Of a stretch of 64,000 nt of DNA, positions 12,801 through 25,699 are shown piece by piece. Position 1 is the stretch's first letter. Every line of letters begins with the position of its first letter. Location: positions 6,170,001-6,234,000 of the forward strand of contig NC_071345.1 of the NCBI RefSeq assembly GCF_027744825.2, read 5' to 3'. The DNA is from Synchiropus splendidus (taxonomy: Eukaryota; Chordata; Actinopteri; Syngnathiformes; Callionymidae). Below the pieces are notes generated by a model, which ran no database searches, was not told the DNA's origin, and saw only the letters and a list, made by a program, of their open reading frames with translations. The position numbers and the translations under genes are program-made.

Positions 12801-14679
12801 ATACAATAATCTGAGCTATCATGGTTGTACACACACAAACAGTATTAGTTATTTGTGTCATCTTAATGTGTTATTATGATCATTCATCTGCAATCTTTGC
12901 AGAAATACTTTTCAAACGCACAACCAAAACACTACAGACTGAAACGACGCAAAACAAAGCAGCCAAACACGTGAGCAACAGGGAAACACAATGACCTGGC
13001 CCGCACCTGACCTGTGACAAGTGCCTTTAAAAACCCGTCCACAGTTCAAGAACGGCTGCCCTAACTGTGGAAACATGAGCGTGTAGTTAAATACTACCCT
13101 CTAGTGGAAGACCTGTCCACATCAAAGCGGGAGACCCTCAAGACACAGATGAAATCACAACAACACAAATAACAATACATTCACAAAGGGGTTTTGGATG
13201 GTCAACATAGTAAAAATAGTTTTGAGTTGAGTTCTGAGAATGGAAAAGAAAGCATTAGAGAGACGTTAAAGCCAGAGTCCCATCTGGCCCTTCTCACTGG
13301 GCTCCGCTCCACACAGAGGACCAAAGGCTGGTGAAAGAGTCCATCACCCCACAGTGGTGGTGGATGACGGCGCTCTCAGCACTTGGGAAGTGAACATTTC
13401 AAGTGGCCTGAGGAGCAGTTTTCCTCACGCACTTTGCAATGGAACTCCCAGATTGTGTCAGCTGAATGACAAACGCCGCCCGATCTCCATCTCGGAGTGC
13501 TCCCCTCCTTGGTCACGTCTAATTAGCCATCCCCTAAACACTCTTTCTCATTAGACGGCCCATAATCCACTCATCGGCTCCTGATTTGCCAAATAAATCA
13601 CAGAGTTTTTTTCTTCCCCTCAGCCTCCCGTCCCACCCTGCCTGCCCGCGCGCCTGTCTCCCCAGCTCTGCCTCGGCCCTGCTAACCCTGTAGCCAGTTT
13701 CTACGGTGACAGTCGACGCCAGACTCCTTCATTGGACATGGCAGCCGGCAATTTGCATGCCAGACTATTTCTCTTCATCATTGGGTCTCGTTCTCGCTCG
13801 CTCGCCCTATCTTATGCTAGAAGAATGGAGAATAACTCAGCAACTGACGGCATGCGCGTCCTTGTCCTACAAGGTTACGAATCCATTTCATCTGTGCAAG
13901 AGGGGAGTGAATTAAAATAAATGATGGTCGGACGTTTATTGCATTTCGGGGGTGAAGGAGGTACCGGAGAGTTGCGTGGCCGGACTTGTGTCTCATACCA
14001 AAAACCCGACTGGCAGACAGTTGGATATCGACTGGTGTCCAGCGTTGGCACAAAGAATGAAGACAATGGACGGACAATTGAATTATCCCTCACAAAGCTG
14101 AGTTTGAATGTGTTTCCTTCAAGTCTGACCCTAATTCACAGTGAGGTCCAAGTCCGCCAATGTCAACATAGATATCCACAGGTCGTCGCGCTGCCAGAGA
14201 AACTAGTCTTTAATGGACCTGCGTGGTTCTTCTCCGGCCACCGATGTGCTCTTGATACATTCTTTGTGGTCAGAAATCAGAAATTGCATTTTGCGGAGGC
14301 TTTTATCCGGAGCCATTTTTCCAATGAGGCAGACGTACGGATCCCAAGACTTGCCCTGAGGCTGACGGTGGTTGCACCCTCCCCCTGACCCCCCGCTCAT
14401 CGCTGTTCACTTGACACCTAACTAACTTCGAGTGAGGAAACAAGCGACCTCCGCACATCTCCATGCTTAAATCTAGACCACAGAAAATAGAAAAATCATA
14501 TATGAGCCTAAAGTTAAAAGTTCACTTCCAGTTCAGTGTGGGATGACACAGTTGTGTTGCTGGTGAAGATGGGAAGGGAAGGACAAAACTACAGTGCATA
14601 CTAACAAACTTCCACATGACCTCTGATCTCTTTCAATAGACCCTTCTACACATCCATTAATGCTCAAACAAAGCTAATT
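9871..14679. other. Intergenic, no recognised gene
   Basis: Mixed sequence without recognised coding. The block 13480-14400 is GC-richer, with a 155-codon open frame (13921-14388) overlapped by open frames on the other strand. No homology was recognised. Confidence 0.55.
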
Positions 14680-15172
14680 TAACGCTGTACTTCTTGAGGA
14701 GGCTCAGGTCCTTCAACGTCTGCAGGACAATGTTGAGGATGTTTTATGAGTCGGCGGTGTCCACTGCAATTCTGTTCGCTGTGGTTTGCTGTGGCAGCAG
14801 ATGAACGGTGGCGGGCACTAACAGACTCAGAAGGAGAGAAGGATGCTCCTGAAGGTAAGGAGCATCCTGGACAACATCCATCAGCTCCTGGTCCAATACA
14901 AAAGCACATGGACCAATAGACTGAGACTGCCCAACTCAAAGACCGAGCGCCGCAGCAGGTCCTTTCTTCCTGTGGCAATAAAAACGAACAATTTGTCCCT
15001 GAAAAAAATACAATGAAGGGTTTTATGGCACATCTTTTCTGTTCACTCTGTCCTTGAATATGTTTCTAAGCTCTTTTAAATTGTTTTTTGCACTTTATAA
15101 TATTTCCATTTTTTTGTGATATGTTGGGCATGTTACGAAAATAATTTCCTTTGGAATTAATAAAGTTTTCTG
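14680..15172 (+). mobile_element. Decayed non-LTR retrotransposon 3' end
   Basis: Conceptual translation from 14685 gives LYFLRRLRSFNVC, then ILFAVVCCGS after frame damage, the usual C-terminal region of a fish L2/Rex-type reverse transcriptase. It is interrupted by stops and shifts. The end AATTTCCTTTGGAATTAATAAAG resembles the conserved tail of these LINEs (the first part is AATTTCCTTTGG). Confidence 0.75.
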
Positions 15173-18100
15173 ATTTTGTGATTTACAATACTCCAGGTAA
15201 AAAACAAAAACATCTGGTTTTGGTAGTATCCAGAACTGATGGGTTTTCCTATGTAATATTGCATTCCATCGAACATCGGAAATAAAACGCAAAGGATAAG
15301 AAATGCCTTTGATACTACTACTTCACACACGCATACACCTGTATGTCGCTCCTCAAAAGCACCAAATTTGAAGACACATTTATAGCAGGTCTGTTCACAC
15401 TGGATTAGTGTCACCTTGGGTGATTTTTATGGATCCCTTTGAAGTAAAAGTCCAATGTCTTCACCAAGATAACTTGCGGAAAAGGTAACATGGCGCTATT
15501 GGTTATTATTGGTTTTATTTTTATTTCCTGACATTATGCTTAGCCACGTCACATAATGCTATACTTTCATACCACTACCTACTTTTCGCCACAATGACTT
15601 TATCGCGTCTAAAAACCAAAATATTCTGTAATACACATTCAGGTGTCACTACACAGGATTGGTAATAACAAATTCCACAGTATAATATATTAGAACTGTA
15701 GGACGCAGCATTCTGCGCCCTATTTCTTTTACATATACTGAGCTTGTTGCACCACTGCTATTGACTGCTCATTCATGTAAATGCATATTTCTGTTTTGTG
15801 CATTTTTTGTTTTGCAATCTTGCAGTCTTCCATAAATACAGGGGCAATGTGTTATTGCAAAAAAAAAAAAAGACAGCAGTGGTGTTTATAGATGTCACCG
15901 GAGAAGCATCGCTCCAAACTGCTGCTGTTTCCATCTGCACCTTCCAGAAATACCCCGCAGCACCCAGAGGAGCTCCAGCTAAGTGACTTTTTTTTTCTGT
16001 TGACCACAAGGCTATCAATAAGTCTGCCGCTTGACACCGGCCGAGCTCTCTCTGGACACTGAAGCCGGACGCTGGATGCTGACGCGTGCTCACCGCAAAA
16101 CTCTTCTGGACAGCATCCAGGACGCTCCATTGTAATACGCTTATTTTTAGACAAGCCAACGCAAATAAATATTTATAGCCGTGTGCAGGTCAGAGGTCCA
16201 AATAAACCGCAGGGGTGGCTGCCGGTGAATAAGCCACGGTGTGCAAGCACCAAGAAGGGTTCAATAATAAAACGGTGACTTGTGAACTGTGAAATTTGAC
16301 ACTTCAGTTGTTCTTACTTAACAAAATAAAACAAGCCGCAGAGAAAAATCAATACGTCTTTCAGTGCTGATACTGGTTACGCTCCCAAGTGAAGGACGAG
16401 AAACGCTTTTGACAATTTCAGTGGCCGCATTTACAGCTCACACTTTCCATAGTCGCCGCTATTCACGTTTTAATTGGCATCTGGATGTGTGGAATAAGAG
16501 CTCTGGTACTAATCCGATTTGCATCAAACTTTTTGTGTAAGTGGAGATGCGTGTCACTGGAAAATGTAATGTTTCACAAGGATATTTTACTGCACAAGAC
16601 CTCAGTGACCCAGACAAAAGTTTGGCTCTCGGAGTGATGAAGTGGCATTTTAATGGGGAAATTTACAGTTCAAGGAAATTCGGAAACCTGGAGGAGCCAA
16701 AATAGTGACGGAGTGTGAGGGAATGTCATATTCCATTCACTGTTTGTCTTGCATTGTTCTAACTGTGACGTGGAACTCGGCAAAACAACGCTTTGCTTCA
16801 GGTTCTGTCATGGAATCTTATGCAAGGGGGGGTAAGACAATCGTATCAAAGGACCGCCACAAAATTGTTTCCTGAGTTGGAGAGGCACTTCTGTTCCTGT
16901 CAGAAAAGTATTCTGAATCTGTGAAACATCAGCTCCAGTGTGGAGGAATGGGTTATGTGAAGGTTCTCCAACTCCTGGGTGATCATTAAGGGTTTAAAAA
17001 AATATTAGATGGTATGATATTGACTTTATGTTTTAAGTTGTCTTTAACAATATTCATTCCATAGATACTTGGATATGTTGCAGCATTTGTGACAGGTTTA
17101 ATATGTTTTCTTTTTGGAGTTTGATCATGGGAGCGAATCTTTCCACCGTTTGACCGTGAAATTAAACTGAAAAAAAAACGTGTTTTCATGCACTGCATTA
17201 TCTGATAAAAGGATGGCATCATCATTTCAATATATTGATGAAAAGTATGGCAATATGTTGGAATTTATCGTATCACCATTCCCGTATCGCAAAACTCCTG
17301 CCAGTACACAGCCCTCGTAATGATGCCTAACTTGGACAACATCTTTCTCCACTTTGCTTCATACCAGAAGAATCCAGTGCATTTGTCAATTGGACTTGAA
17401 ACAAATTATTTGCTTGGTGAGTTCAACACAGACAAGTTTTCCTTTACTGCATATTCCTACACTACTCGAAAAAATGTATCTCAAGTGCCATATATTCAAC
17501 AGAAAACAGTTGAAAATCCATTTTTACAGACACATTTTGCTGTTCTGTTAATAAATAACATTCCGTATATACTCTCTAACAAATCTGTTTTTAACCCTGG
17601 ACCAAAACAACCCTATGTTTGCATTCACTTCCCGAATAATTCCCAAAACAAGAAGATGTTGTGTCTGATTGGTCAGGAGTCTCTATGGAGCTTCTTCTTC
17701 AACCATTATCCTGAATGTTTAGTCATAAACTGACCGACCGGTGAAGGAAATTCTGAAGGAACTCGATGAGTCAGCTGTAATGTGAGAGCAGACCAGGAGA
17801 TGATGACTTGGTTCTGAGACAACAGGGACTGTATTGGAGGACACGGCCAGAGGAGGCACGGTGAGGCTGAGCAGGCGACGGTCAGCGACATCTGTACAGA
17901 CGACCGGAAAACATAAACACTTGTCATTATCCATGATCGGCCTCCTAACTCTTCAGAGCAGATGAAATGCTTGCGCACACACACACACACACACACACAA
18001 CAAGCCTCCAGAGAAATGACAGCGAGTGTTTATGGGGTGGCCGCGTGCGGGCCTCGCCGGCTCGCTTCACCTTGACCCTGCCGCCACCACCACTTACACG

Positions 18101-21100
18101 GCTGCCTCTCTTCTCGTCTTGGGCTCACCGGCCTGACCTCGTCATCCCGGAGCCTCCGGCCTCGCCTCTGACGGCTGAGTTATTACCATAATTACCCAGG
18201 AGGCATTGCAGGGAGCGGCCAGAAGGCAGAGGCCGCCCATGTTTAACAGAATATTTGGGTGTTTTATCGGCTTTAACTCAGCCCTGGGGGCAGACAAGAG
18301 AGACCCTGGATGATAAGAAAACCACTCATGTGGGAAATGAAGAAGACCACTTCACAGACAGGACCAGCAGGACGGTGAAATATGGCGGAAGGGCTGCGGT
18401 GGCCAGATCACATACGTCATGTGTTCCATTAGACACCGTGTAAATATGATCATATATTCAGTCTGCACCACAAGGACCAGGGTAGAAATGACCACCATCA
18501 AACACAGCCCCACTGTTCGGGACAGACACGGTGGAACTGGGTGAACGATGGATGCAGAAAAGTCCCAAAATCAGTTGTGATATGAGAGATGTATGCTCAT
18601 GATGAGTTTTTGGTTTGTTTGTTTCATTGCTTGTGGTTTGATTTCCTTGTCTTTCATGAATACATATTAAATCTCTTATTTATTTAATGATTTGAAAAGT
18701 TACTGTTATTGCATCCATTTTATTCTTTTGCTGGGTTATTTATTTGTACATGACCTAACGAAACGTACATAATTTATTTTGGTATTTTATTTTTTATTCA
18801 CTTTTTAAATAAACAATTATTGGTGACATTTTTTGGTTTAATTTTTTTTTTTGCATTAATGTTCTAGGTGATACACAAGTTCATTTGGAGACAAAGTTAT
18901 CTAAGTATCTAAGTATAAATTGCTGTTTGATCAAATATTTTGTTTTACCACATTTTTAAATTAAACTAATATTTCCACGGCACAACACAGTGATGATTCA
19001 CAATGTGTTGGGAGTGTTCTGTCACAGGGGCAGATTCACTTACCGGAATGACTCTACTTCAAATAAAAAACAAACTTAAAAACTGATGGTTAATTATACA
19101 ATAAATCATGGATATGACAAGAATTTCAAGCAAATTCAGAATGGAAATGCGTTTTGTTAATAGATAGAAAATATAAATATACAGTATTAATATTAATTAA
19201 TAAAAAAGTATATAAAATGGCAAAATAGAGCGGTACTTCTTTCTAAGGGTCATGGAGAGAAAAACAATAAAGTTACAATTCAAATATATATTATTGGTTC
19301 ATAAATGCTCACACCTATACTGACCTCAATTCAAATATATTTATCGCTAACCAGCTCTGACTCTGTATTACTGACCTACAACAATGTTAAGTGGAGATAT
19401 TGGACGTTCATTTGAAAATAAAGACGTTCCACTGACAACAGCAAACGATAACATGCTTCCAAGTCATCTAAACTCATGTTAATCAAAAGCCTCTGAAAAG
19501 CGGGAGCTGCCTACAAACCAGGAGGTGATGCATATTCATACAGCTGGAGTGAAGCGTCCAGACCGTCCTGCCTCGTCCAGGCCACGGGGGTCACTGGCTT
19601 CAGTCCAGAAATGCAGTGACTGCGTTCAGCAAACACTCTTCAACCGCTATTTATATTTACAAGCTCAGTCAAAGACACACAGGGCAGCTATCGGCAGAGT
19701 GACTTGAGCACGCACTCCTCCACCTGCTCACAAAGGTCAACACGCTACCACACAGCCATACATCGACAACCCAGACTTCCCCGCTCCTCTCGAGCTGGCC
19801 ATCAAACATGCCACTCGGCTGATTTCTGCCTGTGTCTTATTATGCGGACCCATCTGTGTGAGGTCAGAGGTCATGGCCAGGCCTGGCAGGGGCTACAGGT
19901 GAGCAGATGAGAACAGTAGGGGCTCGGTTTAATTTAGCAAAGCACTACAGGATGTGGCGCGTTCCTATACCTGGGAAGGACGAGATGAACTTTTCACACT
20001 GTGCGTCAGACTCGTCACTTCACCAAGAGAAGGTTAGTAAAAAATGAAGAAAACTGCAGTTTTCCTTTGTGCTTTGAATGACAGCGCGCACATACGACCG
20101 GCGTTAGCGAGTGTGTGTCTGTGTGTGTGTGTATGAAAAATGTGTACGAGTGCTGGTGTGAGGGAGAAAATCCCTAATCTGGCATGGAGCAGCTTCCTGT
20201 CTAGACTCTGCATGAGGAAGCCAGTGAGAATTTGGCCAGTGTGTGTGTCAGTGTGTTTGCTCCGTACACGTGAGCAGACGTGCTACTAAAACAAAACAAA
20301 AAAAAAAATCATTCTTATCTGTCACTAGTCAGAAACACGTTTTAGTCACTTTAAACAAAAACATATTGTTTTATATTCCGCTGTGTTTCCAACTTTCCGT
20401 CAAGTTTCCAACTAAAAACGACAGTTGCGTTTCCCTCTCAAGATGGCCACATGAAGACAATCTGCTCAGCAACAGAGCACGCTGGACTCTGCATATTAAA
20501 GCCAAAGACCATAAAAACAGTAAAAATGAAAAATGTGTAGTCACTGAAAAGGGATCCCTCATGGTTTGCTAACGTGATTAGAGGAAGCTGAATCATAACT
20601 GGGATTGCTGATGGCCAGCAGCCATCAATCACTGCCGCAGGCTGCCATCAGGAATCACGACAAACATCAGCAACTTTGTGCTGCCTCACTCCCTCTGAGT
20701 ACTAATCCAAAAAATGCAAAGCATGTTTAGTCTCCGCTCCCACCGTATTTGTCTGGAGTGTGAATCAACATCATTAACTCGCCTTTTTCATATTCATGCA
20801 GTGGCCCAATGACACTTTGTCCTCTGCTTCACAAAAGGCCTTAACTCAGCACATTAGATCGCCTGAAGACAGCGGTCTTCACCTCTGTGACGTCACGACG
20901 CTGAGAGAGGTTAAACATGACTGTCGGTGCTCCATCAGCAGCGTCCAGCTCACGCTTGTCTGGCAACTTTTCTGCGCATGTTTCCCTTCAGTGACATGGC
21001 TGTTGAAAGAGGTACGCTCAGTAAATGTTGGAATAAATGTAAGACTTTTCCCTGTGAAGTCAGCGTCCCAACAAAATTTAAATTCACTTCGTCAAACCAT

Positions 21101-24100
21101 TCCTTTTCCCTTATTCCTGGTTCTCTGGTAGTTTTACCATCACACAGTATGTGAGTAGCAAATGATTACAACCATGCTTGAATAAAATTCAAAGTCATGT
21201 TCAGAAAAATTGAGGTTTACAGACATAGACTCAGCTCTTTCATATTACGGTGATATAAACTAGATAATTTTTTTCATAAGAAATCATTCACACACCATTC
21301 AGTACACACACAAATCGCAGAGAAAGCCGTTGTCCACATGCACATGCAGACGTGGTTCCAGGAAACTAGCTGGCTCGCTTCCTGTGTACGGTGGAAACAG
21401 GTGCTGTGCCCCAACCGGTGGAACCTAACCCAAAGTGAAGGGTCAAACTTACCTGAAGAGGAAGGGAGTTTCCTGGAACTACATCAGCGCAGCGCACACC
21501 TGCACACACAGCTAAAATAAACACCTGAACTGCAGTGAGTGAGCTGGAACTTCAAATGAATTCAAAATATTGGGCAAAACTGTAGTTTAAATAACCATTA
21601 TTGAACATATTGTTTGCTTGTTTACTCTTAAAAGTACCTTACCATGTTGCGAATATATTGGTGTTTGAATGTCACATTTTGAATATAGATAAATAAATAT
21701 TAAGTCTTCAAAATATATGTAGTTTTACCTGAAGCTGTATAAGGTTTTTTAAAATGGTTGTGCTAGCATAAATAATGTAATCATAGAAGGTTCTTGTTCC
21801 ATCTGTATATTAGAGTAACTGTTTACATAAAGATATATTTAGAACAATTGAGAGCTTCGGCGTGTGCTTTGACTTACTTTCTTGATAGTAGCGCAAACAT
21901 TTGATCGGTGGTTGGACTGCAGCTCGAACAGATGAGTGACAGATGTCCGGCCTCTGCTGCGTTCTTCTGCAAATAAATAGTAACAATAAACCAAAACAGG
22001 AGCAATATTTAAAAGGAAGATGACGTATATCTTTCATTCAGTTTTGCTGTTCTAGTGAAAACAGATTTCCACAGGCATCGAAAGATTATGATCAGATTCG
22101 GGGGAAGCACTGAGTCAAACACGTGACCTCACCTCAAGTCATGGTCTAGCCGCTGTGCTGTCCCATTCCTATGTACATGTCTAAGTGAAAAGAGTGACTA
22201 ACACAGATGGTGGACGCATCATATGAGTCATCTCGGTTGGATGACTGTATCACTGTCTCCGCTGATTTGGCTTTTAGGGGTCTCCTGTTAGCATTCCGAG
22301 CAGATTTTCTGTTTATAGTGTGATTCATAGTTTGTTTTGAGCCGCAGACGAAAACTGAGTTACTACGCTGGGCTCCTGTAGTAGACAGAATCTGGCAGGA
22401 GGCCTCATCTCAATCTGCGTCTAGTCCATTAAATCCCACTTTTCAAACAGTGAAACAAAAGAAGACTTATGTGCAGGAAAGAGTTATTTCCAGACTTATA
22501 TAGGTCATGTCAGCAGAACCTAAAGGAAACGTTGGAGCAAAGAAGCAGGACAGATTCCTGCGTAAAACTATCAGCATGTGTTTTTATTTTTTATCCGCTG
22601 GTCTGGAGCCACATTCCTGTAGTGAGAGATGGAGGAATTTCTGGAGAATGACTCACTAAAACCCGACCCAGTACTGAGGTAATCACTGGCGGATGAGTGA
22701 AAGTGAGATGTATGGGATCATGTCTAGGAAACCCCAGACAGCAGCAATACTACAATACGTGTCTAGTGTCATCGTGGCCTTTAAATATACATTACTACAC
22801 ACCGCAAAGCAGATAACAGATGGACACTTTGGGGTTAAGTATGTCTTCCTCTACACCGCTGGATCCATTTTTCCAGAGTAGAAGATCAAGTTCAGGGTAT
22901 TCCAGACTTTACTCAGAAGTTGTGGCTGTATTTTTATTCTGTATCTTTTAGATTTATTCATTCTCAGTATACATTTGAGTAGCTTGAAAACGCCAACGCT
23001 GAGGGGTCGCTGCTCCATCTCATCTATGGTTTGTTATGTAGCATCACCTGCTGGTTTAATGGAGAACTGCCAACAGTCTGGCTGATCAGAGTTATTGTTC
23101 TGGTTTGGTTCAGAGACGTTTTCAGTGTTATAGTAATAGCAAGATTGGACTCACCTCTCATGAAAGTCCTTCAGTCAAAGCTTCCTGTTATGTTCTGGAA
23201 TATATTCACCCAAAGTCCCGGTGTGCCTCTCATCTGCCATCAGAAAATATCACACAGTTTATTCTGATACTGGTTTGGATAACTCACTTTTCACCACATT
23301 CCTTCATTTTTTTTTTCTTTTCTTGACTGGCTCTTTCATTCCTCTGCTCTCTTTCCATGCGCCCACCTATTCAGTGCCTCTCTCTACATCATTATATCAA
23401 ACAGCATCATGTGCAGACACCCCTCACTCACTCATTCTTCACCTGTCAGTCCTACTGACCTCTGACCTCACACCTGTTCTGCACCACCCTCACACATTTC
23501 TCCACATTCCTTGTGACTCCTAGTAGTGGCTGCATTAGAGGAAAACGATAGAAAGCTTTCACTGTATTTTGAGTCCACTGATATAGATGCTGTAGTTTTA
23601 TCCTCTTTATTGCTAATGCTTTATTTTCTATTTCACTGCTCTGTATTTAAACATCCCAGTGATTAATGAATTCAAACCTCTGAATTGTAGAGACGAGAGA
23701 AAAAGGCAAATAACAGATCGACTGACCATATAAGAAAATGCAGAACTACAGACCACGTGTTACAGAATGATCCAACAAATGCTGTCAACATGTTAAATAC
23801 CTATAAAATCAGCAAGTGAAACAAAACACGTTCAATAAATACTGGCTTTAGACAAAGCACTCTAGACTCACCGGACGACCTTCACACAGGTCACTGCTGA
23901 CCAGGAAAAAAAACGCCGTTCCGGTCCCAAAACTTTTGGTTAATTGAATAAGAGTCCTGAGGAGACGCGTCACTGCAGTGGCGACAGCCAGCCAGCAGAG
24001 GGCAGCCACGCAAGCTCCACTGCTATCGATCACTTTAAAAAACCTTTTCACCTTTTCCCCCCCAGAAGCCCGACAGGATGAGGTCAGTGTTGGATTCGAA

Positions 24101-24190
24101 ACAAAACGTGACAACAGAGCCTCATAGTAGCGCGGAATACCAACTCACGTGTTTCCGTGGAAGTCCGGTGTTTTGCAGCCGGTTCGGAAG
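15173..24190. other. Intergenic, no recognised gene
   Basis: It holds a (CA)n run and AT-rich stretches (18600-19280). Open frames of 128 codons (15773-16159, minus) and 137 codons (17320-17733, plus) match no family I know. Confidence 0.55.
17974..17999. repeat. (CA)n microsatellite
   Basis: A run of about 13 CA units. Confidence 0.93.
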
Positions 24191-25619
24191 TTTCTCTCTC
24201 TCTCCCTCTCCCTCTCTCCCCCTCAGTCTCTCTCTCCCTCTCTCTCTCCGTCTCTCTCCCCCCCTCCCCCCCTCTCTCTCCCTCTCTCTCCCCCTCTCTC
24301 TCTCCCCCTCTCTCTCCCCCTCTCTCTCCCTCTCCCTCTCTGCATCTCTCTCTCTCTCCCTCCCTCTCCCTCTCTCCCCTTCTCTCTCCCCCTCTCTCTC
24401 CTTCTCCCTCTCTGCATCTCTCTCTCTCTCCCTCCCTCTCCCTCTCTCCCCTTCTCTCTCCCCCTCTCTCTCCCTCTCCCTCTCTGCATCTCTCTCTCTC
24501 TCTCCCTCCCTCTCCCTCTCCCTCCCTCTCCCTCTCTCTCCCTCTCTCTCCCTCTCCCTCTCTGCATCTCTCTCTCTCTCTCCCTCTCCCTCTCTCCCCC
24601 TCACTCTCCATGCCCCCCTCTCTCCCTCTCTCTCTCCCTCTCTCTCTCTCTCTCTCCCTCCCTCTCCCTCTCTCCCCCTCACTCTCCATGCCCCCTCTCT
24701 CTCTCCCTCTCTCCCTCTCTCCCCCCTCTTCCCCCTTTTCTCTCCCTCTCCCTCTCTGCCTCTCTCACCCCCCTCTTCCCCCCTTTCTCTCCCTCTCTGT
24801 CCCCCTCTCTCTCTCCCTCTCCCTCTCTCCCCCCTTCTCTCCCTCGCTCTCCCTCTCCCTCTCTGCCTCCCCCCTCTTCCCCCCTTTCTCTCCCTCTCTC
24901 TCTCCCCCACTCTCCCTCTCTCTTCCCCTCACTCTTCCTGTCCTCCTCTCTCTCTCCCCCCTCACCGTCTCTCCCCCCCTTTCTCTCCCTCTCCCTCTCT
25001 GCCTCTCTCCCTCTCTCTCCCACTCTTCCCCCTTTCTCTCCCTCTCCCTCTCTCTCTCTCCCCCTTCCCCTGACTCTCCCTCTCTCTCCCCCTCACTCTC
25101 CCTCTCTCTCCCCCTCACTCTCCCTCTCTCCCCCTTCCCCTTACTCTCCCTCTCTCTCCCCCTTCCCCTTACTCTCCCTCTCTCTCCCCCTTCCCCTCAC
25201 TCTCCCTCTCTCTCTCTCCCCCTCTCTGCCTCTCTATCTCCTTCTCTCCCCCTCACTCTCCTTGTCCCCCTCTCTCTCCCTCTCTGCCTCTCTCTGCCTC
25301 TCTCTCCCTCTCTCTCTCTCTCTCTCCCGCCTCTCTCCCACTCACTCTCCTTGTCCCCCTCTCTCTCCCTCTCTGCCTCTCTCTGCCTCTCTCTCCCTCT
25401 CTCTCTCTCTCCCGCTTCTCTCCCCTCACTCTCCTTGTCCCCCTCTCTCTCCCTCTCTGCCTCTCTCTCCCTCTCTCTCTCTCCCTCCCTCTCTCTCTCC
25501 CCCTCTCTGCTTCTCTCTCCCCCCCTCCCTCTCTCCCCCTCTCTCTCTCCCCCTCTCTCCTTCTCTCTCTCCCCCTCTACCTCCCGCTCTCTCTGTCCAT
25601 CTCTCTCCCTCTCTCTCTC
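24191..25619 (+). repeat. 1.4-kb homopyrimidine (C/T) tract upstream of tgfb3
   Basis: About 1430 bases are nearly all C and T on the plus strand, with only scattered single purines (as in GCATC, GCCTC, CACTC and ATGCC). It ends 50 bases before the TATA box. Internal higher-order repeats are visible: TGCATC recurs at 24341, 24413, 24485 and 24563 (72, 72, 78 bp) and TTGTCC at 25262, 25351 and 25435 (89, 84 bp). Such tracts can form triplex (H-) DNA and are prone to slippage. The long Ser/Leu/Pro open frames across it, and the Arg/Glu/Gly frames on the other strand, are by-products of the repeat. Confidence 0.97.
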
Positions 25620-25649
25620 AGGTTTCTGACCGCCCCTCCCTCTTCCATC

Positions 25650-25675
25650 TAACGTCAGAAACCCGAGGTATAAAA
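25650..25675 (+). promoter_or_regulatory. tgfb3: tgfb3 core promoter: CRE-like site and TATA box
   Basis: TATAAAA lies at 25669-25675 and the CRE-like octamer TAACGTCA (one mismatch to TGACGTCA) at 25650-25657. The mammalian TGFB3 promoter is reported to use the same pair of elements with similar spacing. Transcription would begin near 25700, giving a leader of about 250 bases. Confidence 0.65.
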
Positions 25676-25699
25676 CAGTCTGAGGTCCACAAAGCGTCC

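Noticed and set aside
13921..14388. 155-codon plus-strand open frame as a gene
   Set aside because: No recognisable domain, overlapping frames on the other strand, no splice partners.
15773..16159. 128-codon minus-strand open frame
   Set aside because: It includes a phenylalanine run from a poly-A stretch and has an overlapping alternative frame; nothing recognisable.
17320..17733. 137-codon plus-strand open frame
   Set aside because: Composition looks like translated AT-rich intergenic DNA; no domain or transposon motif seen.
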